Counted from the stretch's first letter, positions 1-8,436 are shown. The stretch is DNA of 64,000 nt from Streptomyces clavuligerus (GCF_005519465.1 NZ_CP027858.1:1736001-1800000), one strand, 5' to 3'. The notes: generated by a model not told the origin, from the sequence alone. Numbers and translations: made by a program.

Positions 1-1
1 T

Positions 2-565
2 GTGGTCCCGATCCGGGGCAACGTCCCACCCCGCCTCAAGAAGATCGAGACCATGGGGCTCGACGCGGTGGTCCTCGCGGTGGCCGGTCTCCGTCGGCTG
101 GGGCTGGACGACGCGATCGGGGACGTGCTGCCGCTCGATCTGTTCCCACCGAGCCCCGGACAGGGCGCGCTGGGGATTCAGGTCCGCACGGACGATCACT
201 CGGCCCCCTTGCGGGACCTTCTGTCCACGGTCGGGGACGCGTCCGCCGACGCCGCGGTGCGGGCCGAGCGCGCGCTGCTCGCCGAGCTGCACGGCGGGTG
301 CAGCGTGCCCGTGGGCGCGTACGCCGAGCCCCTGCCGAACGGGGAACTCTCCCTCGCGGGCCAGGTCACATCGCTGGACGGACGCGAACGGGTGGCAGGG
401 ACGCTGACCGGCCCGGCGACGGAGCCGGAAAAGCTCGGCGCGTCCCTGGCCGCACTCCTCATCGACCGGGGCGCGCACGCGATCCTTGACAGAGTCCGTT
501 CTACTCACGGGTCCAGGCACTATCCGGCGGATCACGCCTCGGGGTCGAGGGCCAGGAGGTCGTAG
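2..565 (+). CDS. hemC: hydroxymethylbilane synthase, 3' part (gene starts left of the window)
   Basis: Porphobilinogen deaminase joins four porphobilinogen units into hydroxymethylbilane, a cytosolic step of tetrapyrrole synthesis. The reading frame is open from the first base, so the protein is N-terminally truncated by the window edge. It retains the IRGNV and R/K-rich substrate loop at its start, the SPGQGALGIQVR segment, and the HGGCSVPVGAYA loop whose cysteine anchors the dipyrromethane cofactor, so the visible part looks functional. The last 25 or so residues (from VRSTHGS) do not look like family sequence and run across an opposite-strand gene remnant, suggesting the original 3' end was altered. 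It is probably a second hemC copy, because no other classical hem gene adjoins it apart from the degenerate HemB-like gene nearby. Confidence 0.85.
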   Translation: MVPIRGNVPPRLKKIETMGLDAVVLAVAGLRRLGLDDAIGDVLPLDLFPPSPGQGALGIQVRTDDHSAPLRDLLSTVGDASADAAVRAERALLAELHGGCSVPVGAYAEPLPNGELSLAGQVTSLDGRERVAGTLTGPATEPEKLGASLAALLIDRGAHAILDRVRSTHGSRHYPADHASGSRARRS

Positions 566-635
566 AGGTAGGGGCGGTCGTCTTTAAAGCTGCGCCAGAC
601 GGTGGCCGGCGGTTCGGGTTCGCCTGCATGCCTAG
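532..635 (-). pseudogene. C-terminal remnant of an unidentified gene
   Basis: On the minus strand a short in-frame stretch reads VWRSFKDDRPYLYDLL followed by ALDPEA and a TGA at 532-534. Its composition and residue pattern look like genuine coding sequence rather than a shadow, but no start codon or upstream domain remains. It overlaps the odd tail of the hemC copy. I do not recognise the family. It is most likely the tail of a gene lost by deletion when hemC and the HemB-like gene came together. Confidence 0.3.
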
Positions 636-752
636 GTGAAGGAATCGAGTGCCGTCATGCCTTCGGCACTGTAGGGAACGAGGCTGCTCGTGGCTAAGGA
701 GTTCTGGGCCCAACCAGATGCTGGAGGCATCGATTCGTCGGACAATACCTAG

Positions 753-1726
753 CTAGGCGACCCGGCGGGCGATGTCGAGCGCCGCATACGTCAGGCTCGC
801 GGATGCCCCCGCCCGTTTCAGCATGGTGAACAGCTCGACCAGCAGCCGTACGTCCCGCTGTCCGGTGTCCGGGTCCACGTGGGTGAGGGTCAGGTACTCG
901 CCCGACACGGAGAAAGGGAACAACGGTACCCGGGTCTGTGTCCGCAGGGTGGTGAGCACATCCGAGGTGAACTGCGCGGGCTCCAGCAAGACCATGTCCG
1001 CTCCGTCCGCTTCCATCTGCAAGGCCGTGTCGACGAACTGATCGGCCCGACCAGGGTTGATCTGAAATTCTCGGTCGAGCCCCGCTTTCGGGGTGGCCCC
1101 ATCGTTTCGCGGAACGCGCCGTACAGGCTGGACCAGAAGATGACGTGGGGCATGATGCCGCCCCCTTCATGTCCGGTCTCGTCCAGCGCTTTGCGCGCGG
1201 CCCTCACGGTGCCAAGGACCATCGACGCGGGACCGACGATGTCCGCCCCTGCTTCCGCGTGGGCGAGCGCCTGCGCAGCGGTCGCCCACACAGTCGCTTT
1301 GATGTCGGGGCGTCCGCGCCGGTCTGTGAGATAGCAGAGCCCATCGGGTGTGTACGAGCACAGGCATGTTTCTGTCATGACCGCGAGGGCAGGCTCGGTG
1401 TCTTTGCACGCGTGGATGGCACGGGACATCAAAGAGTCCTCTGCCAAGGCGACTTCTCCGAGAGTGTCCCTCTCAGTGGATTCCGCGAACAGCTTCACCG
1501 AACGGATGCCGAGCCGCGCGGCCTCGCGGACCACAGCGGGAATCTCTGCGACGGTCACTGTCGGCATGGGCCGGTCGGCGGGCTCCACAGTAACCAACAG
1601 CACCATACCCAGATCGGCAGGTGAGAGGGTCTGTGATTCCAACAGGTGCCGGACGGCACGGCGGGTGCGTAACGGGCTGGTCGCCCTGACCGGTGACTGA
1701 ACGTGTGATGACTCGACACGGCTCAT
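753..1726 (-). pseudogene. HemB-like (porphobilinogen synthase family) protein, frameshifted, catalytic lysines absent
   Basis: The ATG at 1726 follows an AAGGGA ribosome site. The first part carries HemB-family landmarks, including the zinc triad region ETCLCSYTPDGLC and the GPASMVLGTVRAARKAL segment. After the FRET motif, near 1102-1106, homology jumps to another frame (DREFQINP, then GADMVLLEP, VSGEY and TYAALDIA) and ends at TAG 753-755. The span is 974 nt, exactly one base short of a 324-residue protein, the usual HemB size. Canonical HemB needs two lysines. The first position falls in IMPHVIFWSSLYG, which has no lysine. The second reads LLEPA instead of MVKPA. Even with the frame restored it should not be a normal porphobilinogen synthase. 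The frameshift could be a real lesion or a sequencing error. Confidence 0.7.
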
Positions 1727-1841
1727 GGTGCATCCCTTCGGCCATGCGGCCCTGGAGGCTCCCATCGGGTCTGATGGCTGCCCGGGGCCACTGGTGTGCT
1801 GTTTCTGGACTGTCCTACGCGGCTCGCGAACCGTTGCCGCG

Positions 1842-2150
1842 TCAACGGAGTGTGCTGGTCTCACCCGAGGCGGCGGCGTGAGGGTAGTCACGCCCCAGCT
1901 CCGCCCACGCGGTCGCGTAGAAGCGCTCCCGCTGTTCCAGCGTGAGCCCCCGCGTCTCCGGCGCGGTGAAGATCGCGCGAGCTGTGGCACTGCTGGGCCC
2001 TGTCCAAGGACGTGTCCACGGCGACACGGGGACAGGTTCGGGGACGGGCACGACAGGGGCGGTGGGTGGTGCAGTGGTGCGGTGGCGCCCCCGGGCCGGG
2101 AGTAAGAGACGCAGTACCCGCGTGAGGGCACAGGCGATACGATCGCGCAT
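1842..2150 (-). CDS. small conserved hypothetical protein (102 aa)
   Basis: The ATG at 2150 follows an AAGGAG site eight bases upstream. The protein has a basic N-terminus (LTRVLRLLLPARGRHR), a proline/valine-rich linker and a compact C-terminal part with the pattern LTLEQRERFYATAWAELG. That pattern resembles small Streptomyces hypothetical proteins often seen beside HTH regulators, but I can assign no function. It lies between the 42-residue membrane peptide and the HemB-like gene, all on the minus strand and divergent from the XRE regulator, so the three may form one transcript. Confidence 0.6.
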   Translation of the reverse strand: MRDRIACALTRVLRLLLPARGRHRTTAPPTAPVVPVPEPVPVSPWTRPWTGPSSATARAIFTAPETRGLTLEQRERFYATAWAELGRDYPHAAASGETSTLR

Positions 2151-2245
2151 GTCGTTCAGCTCCTTGAAGCTGATCGGCGGAAGCCCCGATGGACCGGTCG
2201 CAACGGTCTGTCGGGGCGCTTTGCTGTCGGTACAGGGGAGTGCCC

Positions 2246-2299
2246 GCCCCTGCCGGGGCCCGCCGCGGGGGAAATGGATGCGGACGACCCGGCAGGGGC
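2246..2299 (-). terminator. inverted repeat after the 42-aa gene
   Basis: Perfect 12-bp arms (GCCCCTGCCGGG at 2246-2257 and its complement at 2288-2299) enclose a 30-base loop, directly downstream of the 42-residue gene. It could be a terminator or attenuator. The long loop makes it uncertain. Confidence 0.3.
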
Positions 2300-2306
2300 G
2301 GAGTCT

Positions 2307-2435
2307 CTAGACGGGGAGCCGGAGCCCTTCCAGTTCCCTCGCGATCCCCGAGGCGAACGTCCCTAAGGCGATGGCCCACAGAGAGATCATCACCAGTGCG
2401 CTCACCAAGGAGCGCTTGGACTTCCGAGGTCGCAC
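2307..2435 (-). CDS. 42-aa single-pass membrane peptide with a TTA codon
   Basis: This gene is too short for routine ORF calling. GTG at 2435 is preceded by an AGGAAAGG ribosome site. The product begins VRPRKSKR, has one hydrophobic helix (about residues 10-30, LVSALVMISLWAIALG) and ends with a short charged tail (ARELEGLRLPV, then TAG). Codon 24 is TTA (2364-2366), the rare leucine codon read by bldA tRNA in Streptomyces, which would restrict translation to later growth. It is the first gene of the minus-strand set opposite the XRE regulator. Its function is unknown; a small membrane effector or regulator is possible. Confidence 0.55.
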   Translation of the reverse strand: MRPRKSKRSLVSALVMISLWAIALGTFASGIARELEGLRLPV

Positions 2436-2514
2436 GGAATGCCTTTCCTGTCTGGCAGGGTGGTTTTCGTGTTCTCCACCCCCTCCATGAAATAACTCAT
2501 CGTGAACGTGCGGT

Positions 2515-2568
2515 AGTTGACTGCTGTTGACTACTCTGGAGCCAGCCAGCAGTCAACGGGAGTCAACT
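2515..2568. promoter_or_regulatory. fourfold AGTTGACT operator in front of the XRE regulator
   Basis: AGTTGACT occurs at 2515-2522 and, as TGTTGACT, ten bases later at 2525-2532. The inverted form follows at 2551-2558 (AGTCAACG) and 2561-2568 (AGTCAACT), again ten bases apart. One-turn spacing and mirror symmetry are typical of cooperative repressor binding. The site lies in the divergent region between the minus-strand small genes and the XRE gene and ends just before the regulator's ribosome site. Autoregulation by the XRE protein is the simple reading. Confidence 0.6.
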
Positions 2569-2577
2569 GAGGTGTTC

Positions 2578-3663
2578 ATGCTCGTCAGATTCGCAGACGC
2601 AGTACGGAATGCAATGGCCAACCGGGGACTCAGCATGCGGGCGACCGCCAAGGAAGCACATTTTGATGTGGCCTACCTGTCCAGAGTGCTCAATGGAAGA
2701 CAAGATCCGTCAGCGACTCTCGCACTGGCTCTCGACTCCGTCCTGGGCACTGACGGAGCGCTGGCCTCACTTCTGGAACAGGAGTCCGAAGAACGCGCCA
2801 GCGACGCCGCTGAACACATCCGAACTTCGTTGGCCCCGCTGCTGCACCATGACCGTGAATTCGGTGCCGATCATGTGGTTGACGCGGCTGTGCAGGTATG
2901 GAAGTCGGCCGTACGGGACATGCCCATGGACGACCGGTCCTACGTCGCGGCAACGGCTGAAGCCGCTGAAGTCGCCGGATGGCTGCTGCATGAAGCATGC
3001 CGCCCCGATGCCGCGCGTGCCGCGCTCCTGGAGGCGCTGATGCTGGCTCAGACGGCCAGGGATCAAGGCATGGAGCACTTCTGTCTCGACCTGCTGGCCA
3101 TGGCCGCTGTGACAGCCGAGCGGCCCGGAGAAGCCATGGCGCTCGCCGACCGGCTGCTCACAGTGCCCCGCGTCCCTCATCGAGTGGCGCTCATGGCCAG
3201 GGTGAGGCAAGCACGGGCCCTGGCCATCACAGGCGATCTCACACGTGCCTCCGCAGTCATGGAGCGTGCAAACGGAGCACTTCAGGATTCCGGATCCGAT
3301 CGTGACCCTATGTGGACATGGTGGATCGACGAAGCTGAGATCGCGGTGCACCAGGGCATGCTGCTGGTTGACGCCGGAGACGCCCCCGCCGCCTTGCCGC
3401 ACCTTCAGTCAGGACTGGACCGCTCGCTGCACAGCAGCCCGAGAAACAGTCGCCGGAAGAGCTACGCATCCGTACTGGCGGAGGCAGCCGCGCTGGCGGG
3501 GGCGTGGCGGGATACTGAGTCGATCATCGTTGACCACCTCGGCCCGCTACCGTACGTGACAACTACACGCACACAGCTTCGTATCCGCCGGATGCTGCGT
3601 GTTATCGACCGCGACGGCCCCTCTTGGCTCAAGGACACCGCGCACAGCCTTCTCCCCCAGTAG
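2578..3663 (+). CDS. XRE-family regulator with TPR-like C-terminal domain
   Basis: A 361-residue cytoplasmic transcription regulator. Residues about 5-60 form a helix-turn-helix (RFADAVRNAMANRGLSMRA and YLSRVLNGRQDPS). The remaining 300 residues are alanine/leucine-rich helical repeats like the TPR ligand-sensing domains of Streptomyces XRE proteins. I prefer ATG 2578, which has GAGG at 2569-2572. Upstream in-frame GTG 2572 and TTG 2527 exist, but the TTG lies inside the operator repeats. It is divergent from the HemB-like and small-protein genes. Its codon use is less GC-biased than the core genes, fitting an accessory origin. Confidence 0.8.
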   Translation: MLVRFADAVRNAMANRGLSMRATAKEAHFDVAYLSRVLNGRQDPSATLALALDSVLGTDGALASLLEQESEERASDAAEHIRTSLAPLLHHDREFGADHVVDAAVQVWKSAVRDMPMDDRSYVAATAEAAEVAGWLLHEACRPDAARAALLEALMLAQTARDQGMEHFCLDLLAMAAVTAERPGEAMALADRLLTVPRVPHRVALMARVRQARALAITGDLTRASAVMERANGALQDSGSDRDPMWTWWIDEAEIAVHQGMLLVDAGDAPAALPHLQSGLDRSLHSSPRNSRRKSYASVLAEAAALAGAWRDTESIIVDHLGPLPYVTTTRTQLRIRRMLRVIDRDGPSWLKDTAHSLLPQ

Positions 3664-3679
3664 CCACACGCCACGCAGC

Positions 3680-3714
3680 GGCCCCGCTCACCTCGGCCAG
3701 AGGAAGCGGGGGCC
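3680..3714. terminator. convergent hairpin between XRE gene and minus-strand gene
   Basis: GGCCCCGCT (3680-3688) pairs with AGCGGGGGCC (3705-3714) with one bulged G and a 16-base loop, between two convergent stop codons. Probably a shared terminator. Confidence 0.4.
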
Positions 3715-3725
3715 ACCTGCCGGTG

Positions 3726-4040
3726 TCACGCCGCCGGGTCCTCCTCCAGCGGCGGCAGCCTGACGACGGACGGGGTCGCCATCCCGTTCTCCTCCAGGGC
3801 GATCTCGTCCAGTTCGACGCTGCGGACAAGGACACCGGGAAGGTCCTGGAAACGGGCGAGGGCGTCGGCGATGGCCCCCGTCAGGGTCTCGGCCTCGAAC
3901 GAGCAGGTGAACCGGGAATCGCCGGGGCCTTCCTCCAGGTGGATGCGGCCGTCATGGAAGCCGGCCAACTCCACCAGCCTGTCGTCCTGCTCTTCGGTGA
4001 GAGCGTTCTGAAGAACCAGGCTGAAGTACCAGTTACGCAC
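3726..4040 (-). CDS. conserved hypothetical protein (104 aa)
   Basis: Start chosen at GTG 4040, preceded by GGAGG about ten bases upstream. Longer in-frame extensions give low-complexity sequence. The product is a small soluble alpha/beta-looking protein (NWYFSLVLQNALTEEQDDRL near the N-terminus, an acidic C-terminus ending LEEDPAA). It has no transmembrane segment, signal peptide or cysteine pair. I do not recognise the family. It is divergent from the sugar-binding lipoprotein and converges on the XRE regulator. Confidence 0.6.
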   Translation of the reverse strand: MRNWYFSLVLQNALTEEQDDRLVELAGFHDGRIHLEEGPGDSRFTCSFEAETLTGAIADALARFQDLPGVLVRSVELDEIALEENGMATPSVVRLPPLEEDPAA

Positions 4041-4279
4041 AGTTCCGATGCCTCCGAGTGAATCGATCGATGTCCCGAGCCTCTTCACTCGGAGTCCTAC
4101 GGGACAGCGAAGGGATAAGCGGTCGAACGGCCGACGACCCCTCGAACGGGCGAAGCCCATGCGCGAGAGGCCCCGGCCCCGGTCGACCGGCACGGGGGAT
4201 TGACCCCCCGCGAGACCGCGACCTACGGTCGCACCGCAGACCGGCCCCCCAAGGGCCGGACTCCGAGGAGGTCGTGCCC

Positions 4280-5650
4280 GTGCGAACCATCCCACCGCTC
4301 CGCCTCGCCCTCACCCTCGTCCTCGCCGCCACCGCCGGTACGCTCACCGCCTGCGGCGACGGCTCCGGCTCCGATCCGGATACGGTCAAGGTCGTCTACA
4401 ACCGCTCCACGGACAACACGATCCGCTTCAAGGACGAGCATCTCGCCGAGGTGAAGCGGCAGTTCGAGAAGGCGAACCCTGGCAAGAAGGTCGAACTCGT
4501 CCCGGTGCAGGCGCCGGACAACGACTACGCCACCAAGGCGCAGCAGATGATGCGCTCCGCCAGTACCGCGCCGGACCTGATCTATGAGGACACCTTCCGG
4601 ATCAACTCCGATATCAAGGCCGGGTATCTGAGACCGCTGGACGAGTATCTGACGGGGTGGAAGGAGTGGGACCGCTTCCTGCCGTCCGCGAGGAACGCCG
4701 CCCGGGCCGAGGACGGGAAGACCTACGGCGTCCCGGACGGCACCGACACCCGTGGGCTCTGGTACAACAAGGCGCTGTTCGCGCGGGCCGGGCTGCCCGC
4801 CGACTGGCGGCCCCGGAGCTGGGACGAGGTGCTGGACGCGGCCCGCGCGGTCAAGCGGAAGGTGCCGGGGGTCATCCCGTTCAACATGTACACCGGGAAG
4901 GCCCCCGGTGAGGCCGCCGTGATGCAGGGGTTCGAGATGCTGCTCTACGGCACCGGGGCCGATCCGCTCTACGACCCCGGTGAGCGGAAGTGGGTGACGG
5001 GAGGTCAGGGCTTCACGGACGCACTGGAGTTCGTGCGGACCGTGTTCCGGGAGAAGCTGGGGCCCGATGTCTCAGACGCGCTCGATCCGAATGTGAACAC
5101 CCGGGTGGCGACGGAGTGGCTGCCCGAGGGGAAGCTCGCCATCGCGCTCGACGGCTCCTGGATGGGGCAGAACTGGGTCAACAAGGGCCCCCGGGAGTGG
5201 CCCGGCTGGGGCGAGGAGCTGGGGCGGGCCGCCATGCCCACACAGCACGGGCAGTCCCCCGGCACGGTCTCCCTCTCCGGCGGCTGGGCCTGGTCGGTCC
5301 CGGCGAGGGCGAGCAATCCCGAGCTGGCCTTCGCGTTCGTCAAGGCGCTCCAGACGCCTGCCAACGCCACCCGCTGGTGCGTGGTCGCCGCGCAGATCGC
5401 CGTACGGGAGGACGTCGCGGCGGACCGCGCCTATCTGACCTCGATGCCGGGGGTGGACTTCTTCACCTCCCTGGTGAGGTACACCCACTACCGGCCCGCG
5501 CTCCCCGTCTATCCGCAGGTCTCGTCCGCGATCGGGGAGGCCATGGAGCAGGTGACGACCGGTGACGCCACGGCGGAGCGGGCGGCGCGCGCCTATGACG
5601 AACAGCTCGGGACGATCACCGACGGCGCGGTCGTCAGCGGACGGGGATGA
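4280..5650 (+). CDS. sugar ABC transporter substrate-binding lipoprotein
   Basis: Extracellular family 1 solute-binding protein (456 aa) that captures an oligosaccharide or sugar and delivers it to the two permeases that follow. GTG 4280 has CGAGGAG nine bases upstream, and a GTG two codons earlier is too close. A lipoprotein signal peptide ends in the lipobox LTAC at about residue 25. The mature part has MalE-like features: TVKVVYNRSTDN, the hinge stretch KTYGVPDGTDTRGLWYNK, and WPGWGEELGRAAMP. The stop overlaps the next start (ATGA). No ATPase gene is present. Streptomyces importers of this class commonly share MsiK, so that is inferred here. The substrate cannot be told from sequence. Confidence 0.9.
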   Translation: MRTIPPLRLALTLVLAATAGTLTACGDGSGSDPDTVKVVYNRSTDNTIRFKDEHLAEVKRQFEKANPGKKVELVPVQAPDNDYATKAQQMMRSASTAPDLIYEDTFRINSDIKAGYLRPLDEYLTGWKEWDRFLPSARNAARAEDGKTYGVPDGTDTRGLWYNKALFARAGLPADWRPRSWDEVLDAARAVKRKVPGVIPFNMYTGKAPGEAAVMQGFEMLLYGTGADPLYDPGERKWVTGGQGFTDALEFVRTVFREKLGPDVSDALDPNVNTRVATEWLPEGKLAIALDGSWMGQNWVNKGPREWPGWGEELGRAAMPTQHGQSPGTVSLSGGWAWSVPARASNPELAFAFVKALQTPANATRWCVVAAQIAVREDVAADRAYLTSMPGVDFFTSLVRYTHYRPALPVYPQVSSAIGEAMEQVTTGDATAERAARAYDEQLGTITDGAVVSGRG

Positions 5651-6510
5651 GCGCGACGGGAGGACGGTGGCGCTGGGCCCCGATCGCCCCCGCCACCGTG
5701 CTGATGCTGCTCTTCCTCGGCGGGCCGATCGGGTACTGCGTCTGGATCGCCTTCACGGACACCCAGTTGACGGGTGCGGCGGGCGCCGACTTCGTCGGGT
5801 TCGAGAACTTCCGCCGGGCCTTCGCCGACGACGCGTTCCGCAACGCGGTGTGGCTCACCCTGGTGTTCACGGTGGTCTCGGCGGTGCTGGGGCAGAACAC
5901 CCTCGGGCTGCTGCTCGCCGGTCTGATGCGCGGGGCGTCCCGCCCGGTGCGGAGCGTCACGGGATCGCTGGTCATCGCCGCCTGGGTGCTGCCGGAGATC
6001 GTGGCGGCGTTTCTGCTGTACGCGTTCTTCCGCCGGGAGGGCACGCTCAACGCCCTGCTGGAGTGGCTGGGTCTGCCCGCGCAGAACTGGCTCTTCACCC
6101 TGCCGATCCTCGCGGTGTCCCTCGCGAACGTCTGGCGCGGCACGGCGTTCTCGATGCTGATCTACTCCGCGGCGCTCGCGGAGATCCCCCGGGACGTGGT
6201 CGAGGCGGCCGAGGTCGACGGAGCGCGCGGGGCGCGCCGGCTCTGGTACGTCACCCTGCCGATGATCCGCCGCTCCATCGGCACCAATCTGATGCTGAAC
6301 ACCCTGTCCACGCTCTCCGTCTTCGGGCTGATCTGGGCGATGACCCGGGGCGGACCGGGCAGCCGGAGCCAGACCCTCCCGGTGTACATGTACGACCAGG
6401 CCCTGGTGAAGAGCCTCATCGGCTATGGCACGGCGGTGGCGCTGCTGCTGTTGGTGGTGGGGGCGCTGTTCTCGGTGGTGTATCTGCGGCTGATGAGGGT
6501 GGAGCTGTGA
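5647..6510 (+). CDS. sugar ABC transporter permease (MalF type)
   Basis: Inner-membrane permease of 287 aa with about six hydrophobic segments, the first at residues 10-30. The cytoplasmic EAA loop that docks the ATPase is clear (EAAEVDGARGARRLWYVTLP, about residues 185-205). Its start overlaps the stop of the binding protein by four bases and its stop overlaps the next permease, so all three are translationally coupled. Confidence 0.92.
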   Translation: MSATGGRWRWAPIAPATVLMLLFLGGPIGYCVWIAFTDTQLTGAAGADFVGFENFRRAFADDAFRNAVWLTLVFTVVSAVLGQNTLGLLLAGLMRGASRPVRSVTGSLVIAAWVLPEIVAAFLLYAFFRREGTLNALLEWLGLPAQNWLFTLPILAVSLANVWRGTAFSMLIYSAALAEIPRDVVEAAEVDGARGARRLWYVTLPMIRRSIGTNLMLNTLSTLSVFGLIWAMTRGGPGSRSQTLPVYMYDQALVKSLIGYGTAVALLLLVVGALFSVVYLRLMRVEL

Positions 6511-7382
6511 GGACGCGACAGAAGCGGGCGCGCCGGGAGCGGGGACGGCGGGAACGGGGACGGCGGGAACGGGGACGGCGGCTCGCCGCGGACGCCGCGC
6601 TGCTGCTGCTCGCGACCGCCTTCGCGCTGCCGCTGGTCTGGCTGCTGCTGGCGTCGCTCGACCCGGGGGCGGATCTGCGGGTCCGGGCGCCGTCCACGCT
6701 CACCGGGGAGAACTTCCGCGCGGTGCTCACCGACGAGATCGCGTTCACCCCGATGCTCAACAGTCTGCTGCTGTGCGGCGGGGCGACCGCCGTGACGGTG
6801 GTGTGCGCGGCGCTGGCCGCGTATCCGCTCTCCCGCCACCGTGCGCGCTGGGCCCGACCGTATCTGCTGACCGTCCTGTTCACGACGTGTCTGCCGATCA
6901 CGGCGGTGATGGTCCCCGTCTACGCGCTCTTCGTCCGGGTGGAGCTGATCGACACCCGGTACGGGACGGCCCTGTTCATGGCGGCGTCCCAGCTTCCGTT
7001 CGCGCTGTGGCTGACGAAGAACTTCATGGACGCGGTCCCGCTGGTCCTGGAGGAGGCCGCGTGGACGGACGGGGCCTCGGGGGCGCGGACGCTGACCCGG
7101 GTGGTGCTGCCGCTGATGGGCCCGGGGCTGACGGTAGTGACCGTCTATACGTTCATCCAGCTCTGGGGGAACTTCTTCGTCCCGTTCATGCTGATCCTGA
7201 CGCCCGAGCGGCTGCCCGCCTCCGTCTCCGTCTACACCTTCTTCGGCAATTACGGCTCGGTGGTCTACGGGCAGCTCGCGGCGTTCTCGATCCTCTACTC
7301 GCTGCCGGTGCTGCTGCTGTACGTGCTGATCGCGCGCAGGCTCGGCGGCGGCTTCGCGCTGGGCGGCGCGGTCAAGGGCTGA
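6507..7382 (+). CDS. sugar ABC transporter permease (MalG type)
   Basis: Second permease, 291 aa, starting at GTG 6507 inside the previous stop (GTGA) with GGTGGAG just upstream. It has six predicted membrane segments and the EAA loop EEAAWTDGASGARTLTRVV near residue 190. Unusually, its N-terminus begins with an arginine-rich stretch encoded by three 15-bp tandem repeats (RERGR units) before the first membrane helix. It partners the preceding permease and binding protein. Confidence 0.92.
   Translation: MRTRQKRARRERGRRERGRRERGRRLAADAALLLLATAFALPLVWLLLASLDPGADLRVRAPSTLTGENFRAVLTDEIAFTPMLNSLLLCGGATAVTVVCAALAAYPLSRHRARWARPYLLTVLFTTCLPITAVMVPVYALFVRVELIDTRYGTALFMAASQLPFALWLTKNFMDAVPLVLEEAAWTDGASGARTLTRVVLPLMGPGLTVVTVYTFIQLWGNFFVPFMLILTPERLPASVSVYTFFGNYGSVVYGQLAAFSILYSLPVLLLYVLIARRLGGGFALGGAVKG
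6534..6578 (+). repeat. three 15-bp tandem repeats inside the MalG-type permease
   Basis: CGGGAGCGGGGACGG at 6534-6548, then two identical copies with A for G at 6549-6563 and 6564-6578. Being a multiple of three, the array can change length without frame loss, varying the basic N-terminal tail of the permease. Confidence 0.85.
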
Positions 7383-7410
7383 CCGCACCGCCCGCCCGGC
7401 CCCAGGGGGC

Positions 7411-8436
7411 TCAGAAGACGAATTCCGCCTCGTACATCCGGTCCTCCGGCACGGTCTTCAGCCGGGTGACGGCGTCGGCCAGCGGGACCATCTCGACCTC
7501 GGTGCCGCGCAGCGCGGTCATCCTCCCGTAGTCGCCCCGGTGCACCGCCTCCACGGCGTGCCAGCCAAAACGGGTGGCCAGGACGCGGTCGTACGCGGTG
7601 GGGACGCCGCCGCGCTGGACATGGCCGAGGATGACCGGCTTGGCCTCCTTGCCGAGGCGGCGCTCCAGCTCGGTCGCGAGCCGGTTGCCGATGCCCTGGA
7701 AGCGCTCGTGGCCGAACTGGTCGATCGCGCCCTTGGCGTACTCCATCGAGCCCTCGGCCGGGTGGGCGCCCTCGGCGACGCAGATCACGGCGAACTTCTT
7801 GCCGCGGGCGAAGCGCTCCTCGACCATCTTGACCAGGTCGTCGACCTCGAAGGGGCGCTCCGGCAGACAGATGCCGTGGGCGCCGCCCGCCATCCCGGAC
7901 TCCAGGGCGATCCAGCCCGCGTGCCGCCCCATGACCTCGACGACCATCACCCGCTGGTGGGACTCGGCGGTGGTCTTCAGCCGGTCGATGGCCTCGGTGG
8001 CGACCGTGACGGCGGTGTCGAAGCCGAAGGTGCGGTCGGTGGCGGAGATGTCGTTGTCGATCGTCTTCGGCACGCCGACCACGGGCATCCCGGCGTCGGC
8101 GAGCATCCGGGAGGCGGTGAGGGTGCCCTCGCCGCCGATGGGGATCAGGGCGTCGATGCCGTAGCGGCGCTGGAGCTCGCCGCAGTTCTCGGCGGCCTCG
8201 CGCAGCCGGCTGCGCTCCAGCCGGGCGGAGCCGAGGATGGTGCCGCCGCGGGCGAGGATGCCGCTGACCGCGTTGAGGTCGAGGGGGCGGTAGTGGCCGT
8301 CGAGCAGCCCCTTGAAGCCGTCCTCGAAGCCGATCACCTCGTCGCCGTATCCGGTTATCGCCCGGTGCACGACCGACCGGATCACTGCGTTCAGGCCGGG
8401 GCAGTCGCCTCCGGCGGTGAGTACTCCGATACGCAT
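7411..8436 (-). CDS. pfkA: 6-phosphofructokinase
   Basis: Phosphorylates fructose 6-phosphate to the 1,6-bisphosphate, the committed step of glycolysis. 341 aa, typical for the actinobacterial group. Visible motifs are GVLTAGGDCPGLNAVIR at the N-terminus, the nucleotide loop IPIGGEGTL near residue 100, the catalytic segment PKTIDNDI and the substrate segment EVMGRHAGWIAL. It converges on the sugar importer and is divergent from pta across a 302-bp intergenic region. Other glycolytic and acetate genes follow, so this is a central carbon block. Confidence 0.95.
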   Translation of the reverse strand: MRIGVLTAGGDCPGLNAVIRSVVHRAITGYGDEVIGFEDGFKGLLDGHYRPLDLNAVSGILARGGTILGSARLERSRLREAAENCGELQRRYGIDALIPIGGEGTLTASRMLADAGMPVVGVPKTIDNDISATDRTFGFDTAVTVATEAIDRLKTTAESHQRVMVVEVMGRHAGWIALESGMAGGAHGICLPERPFEVDDLVKMVEERFARGKKFAVICVAEGAHPAEGSMEYAKGAIDQFGHERFQGIGNRLATELERRLGKEAKPVILGHVQRGGVPTAYDRVLATRFGWHAVEAVHRGDYGRMTALRGTEVEMVPLADAVTRLKTVPEDRMYEAEFVF

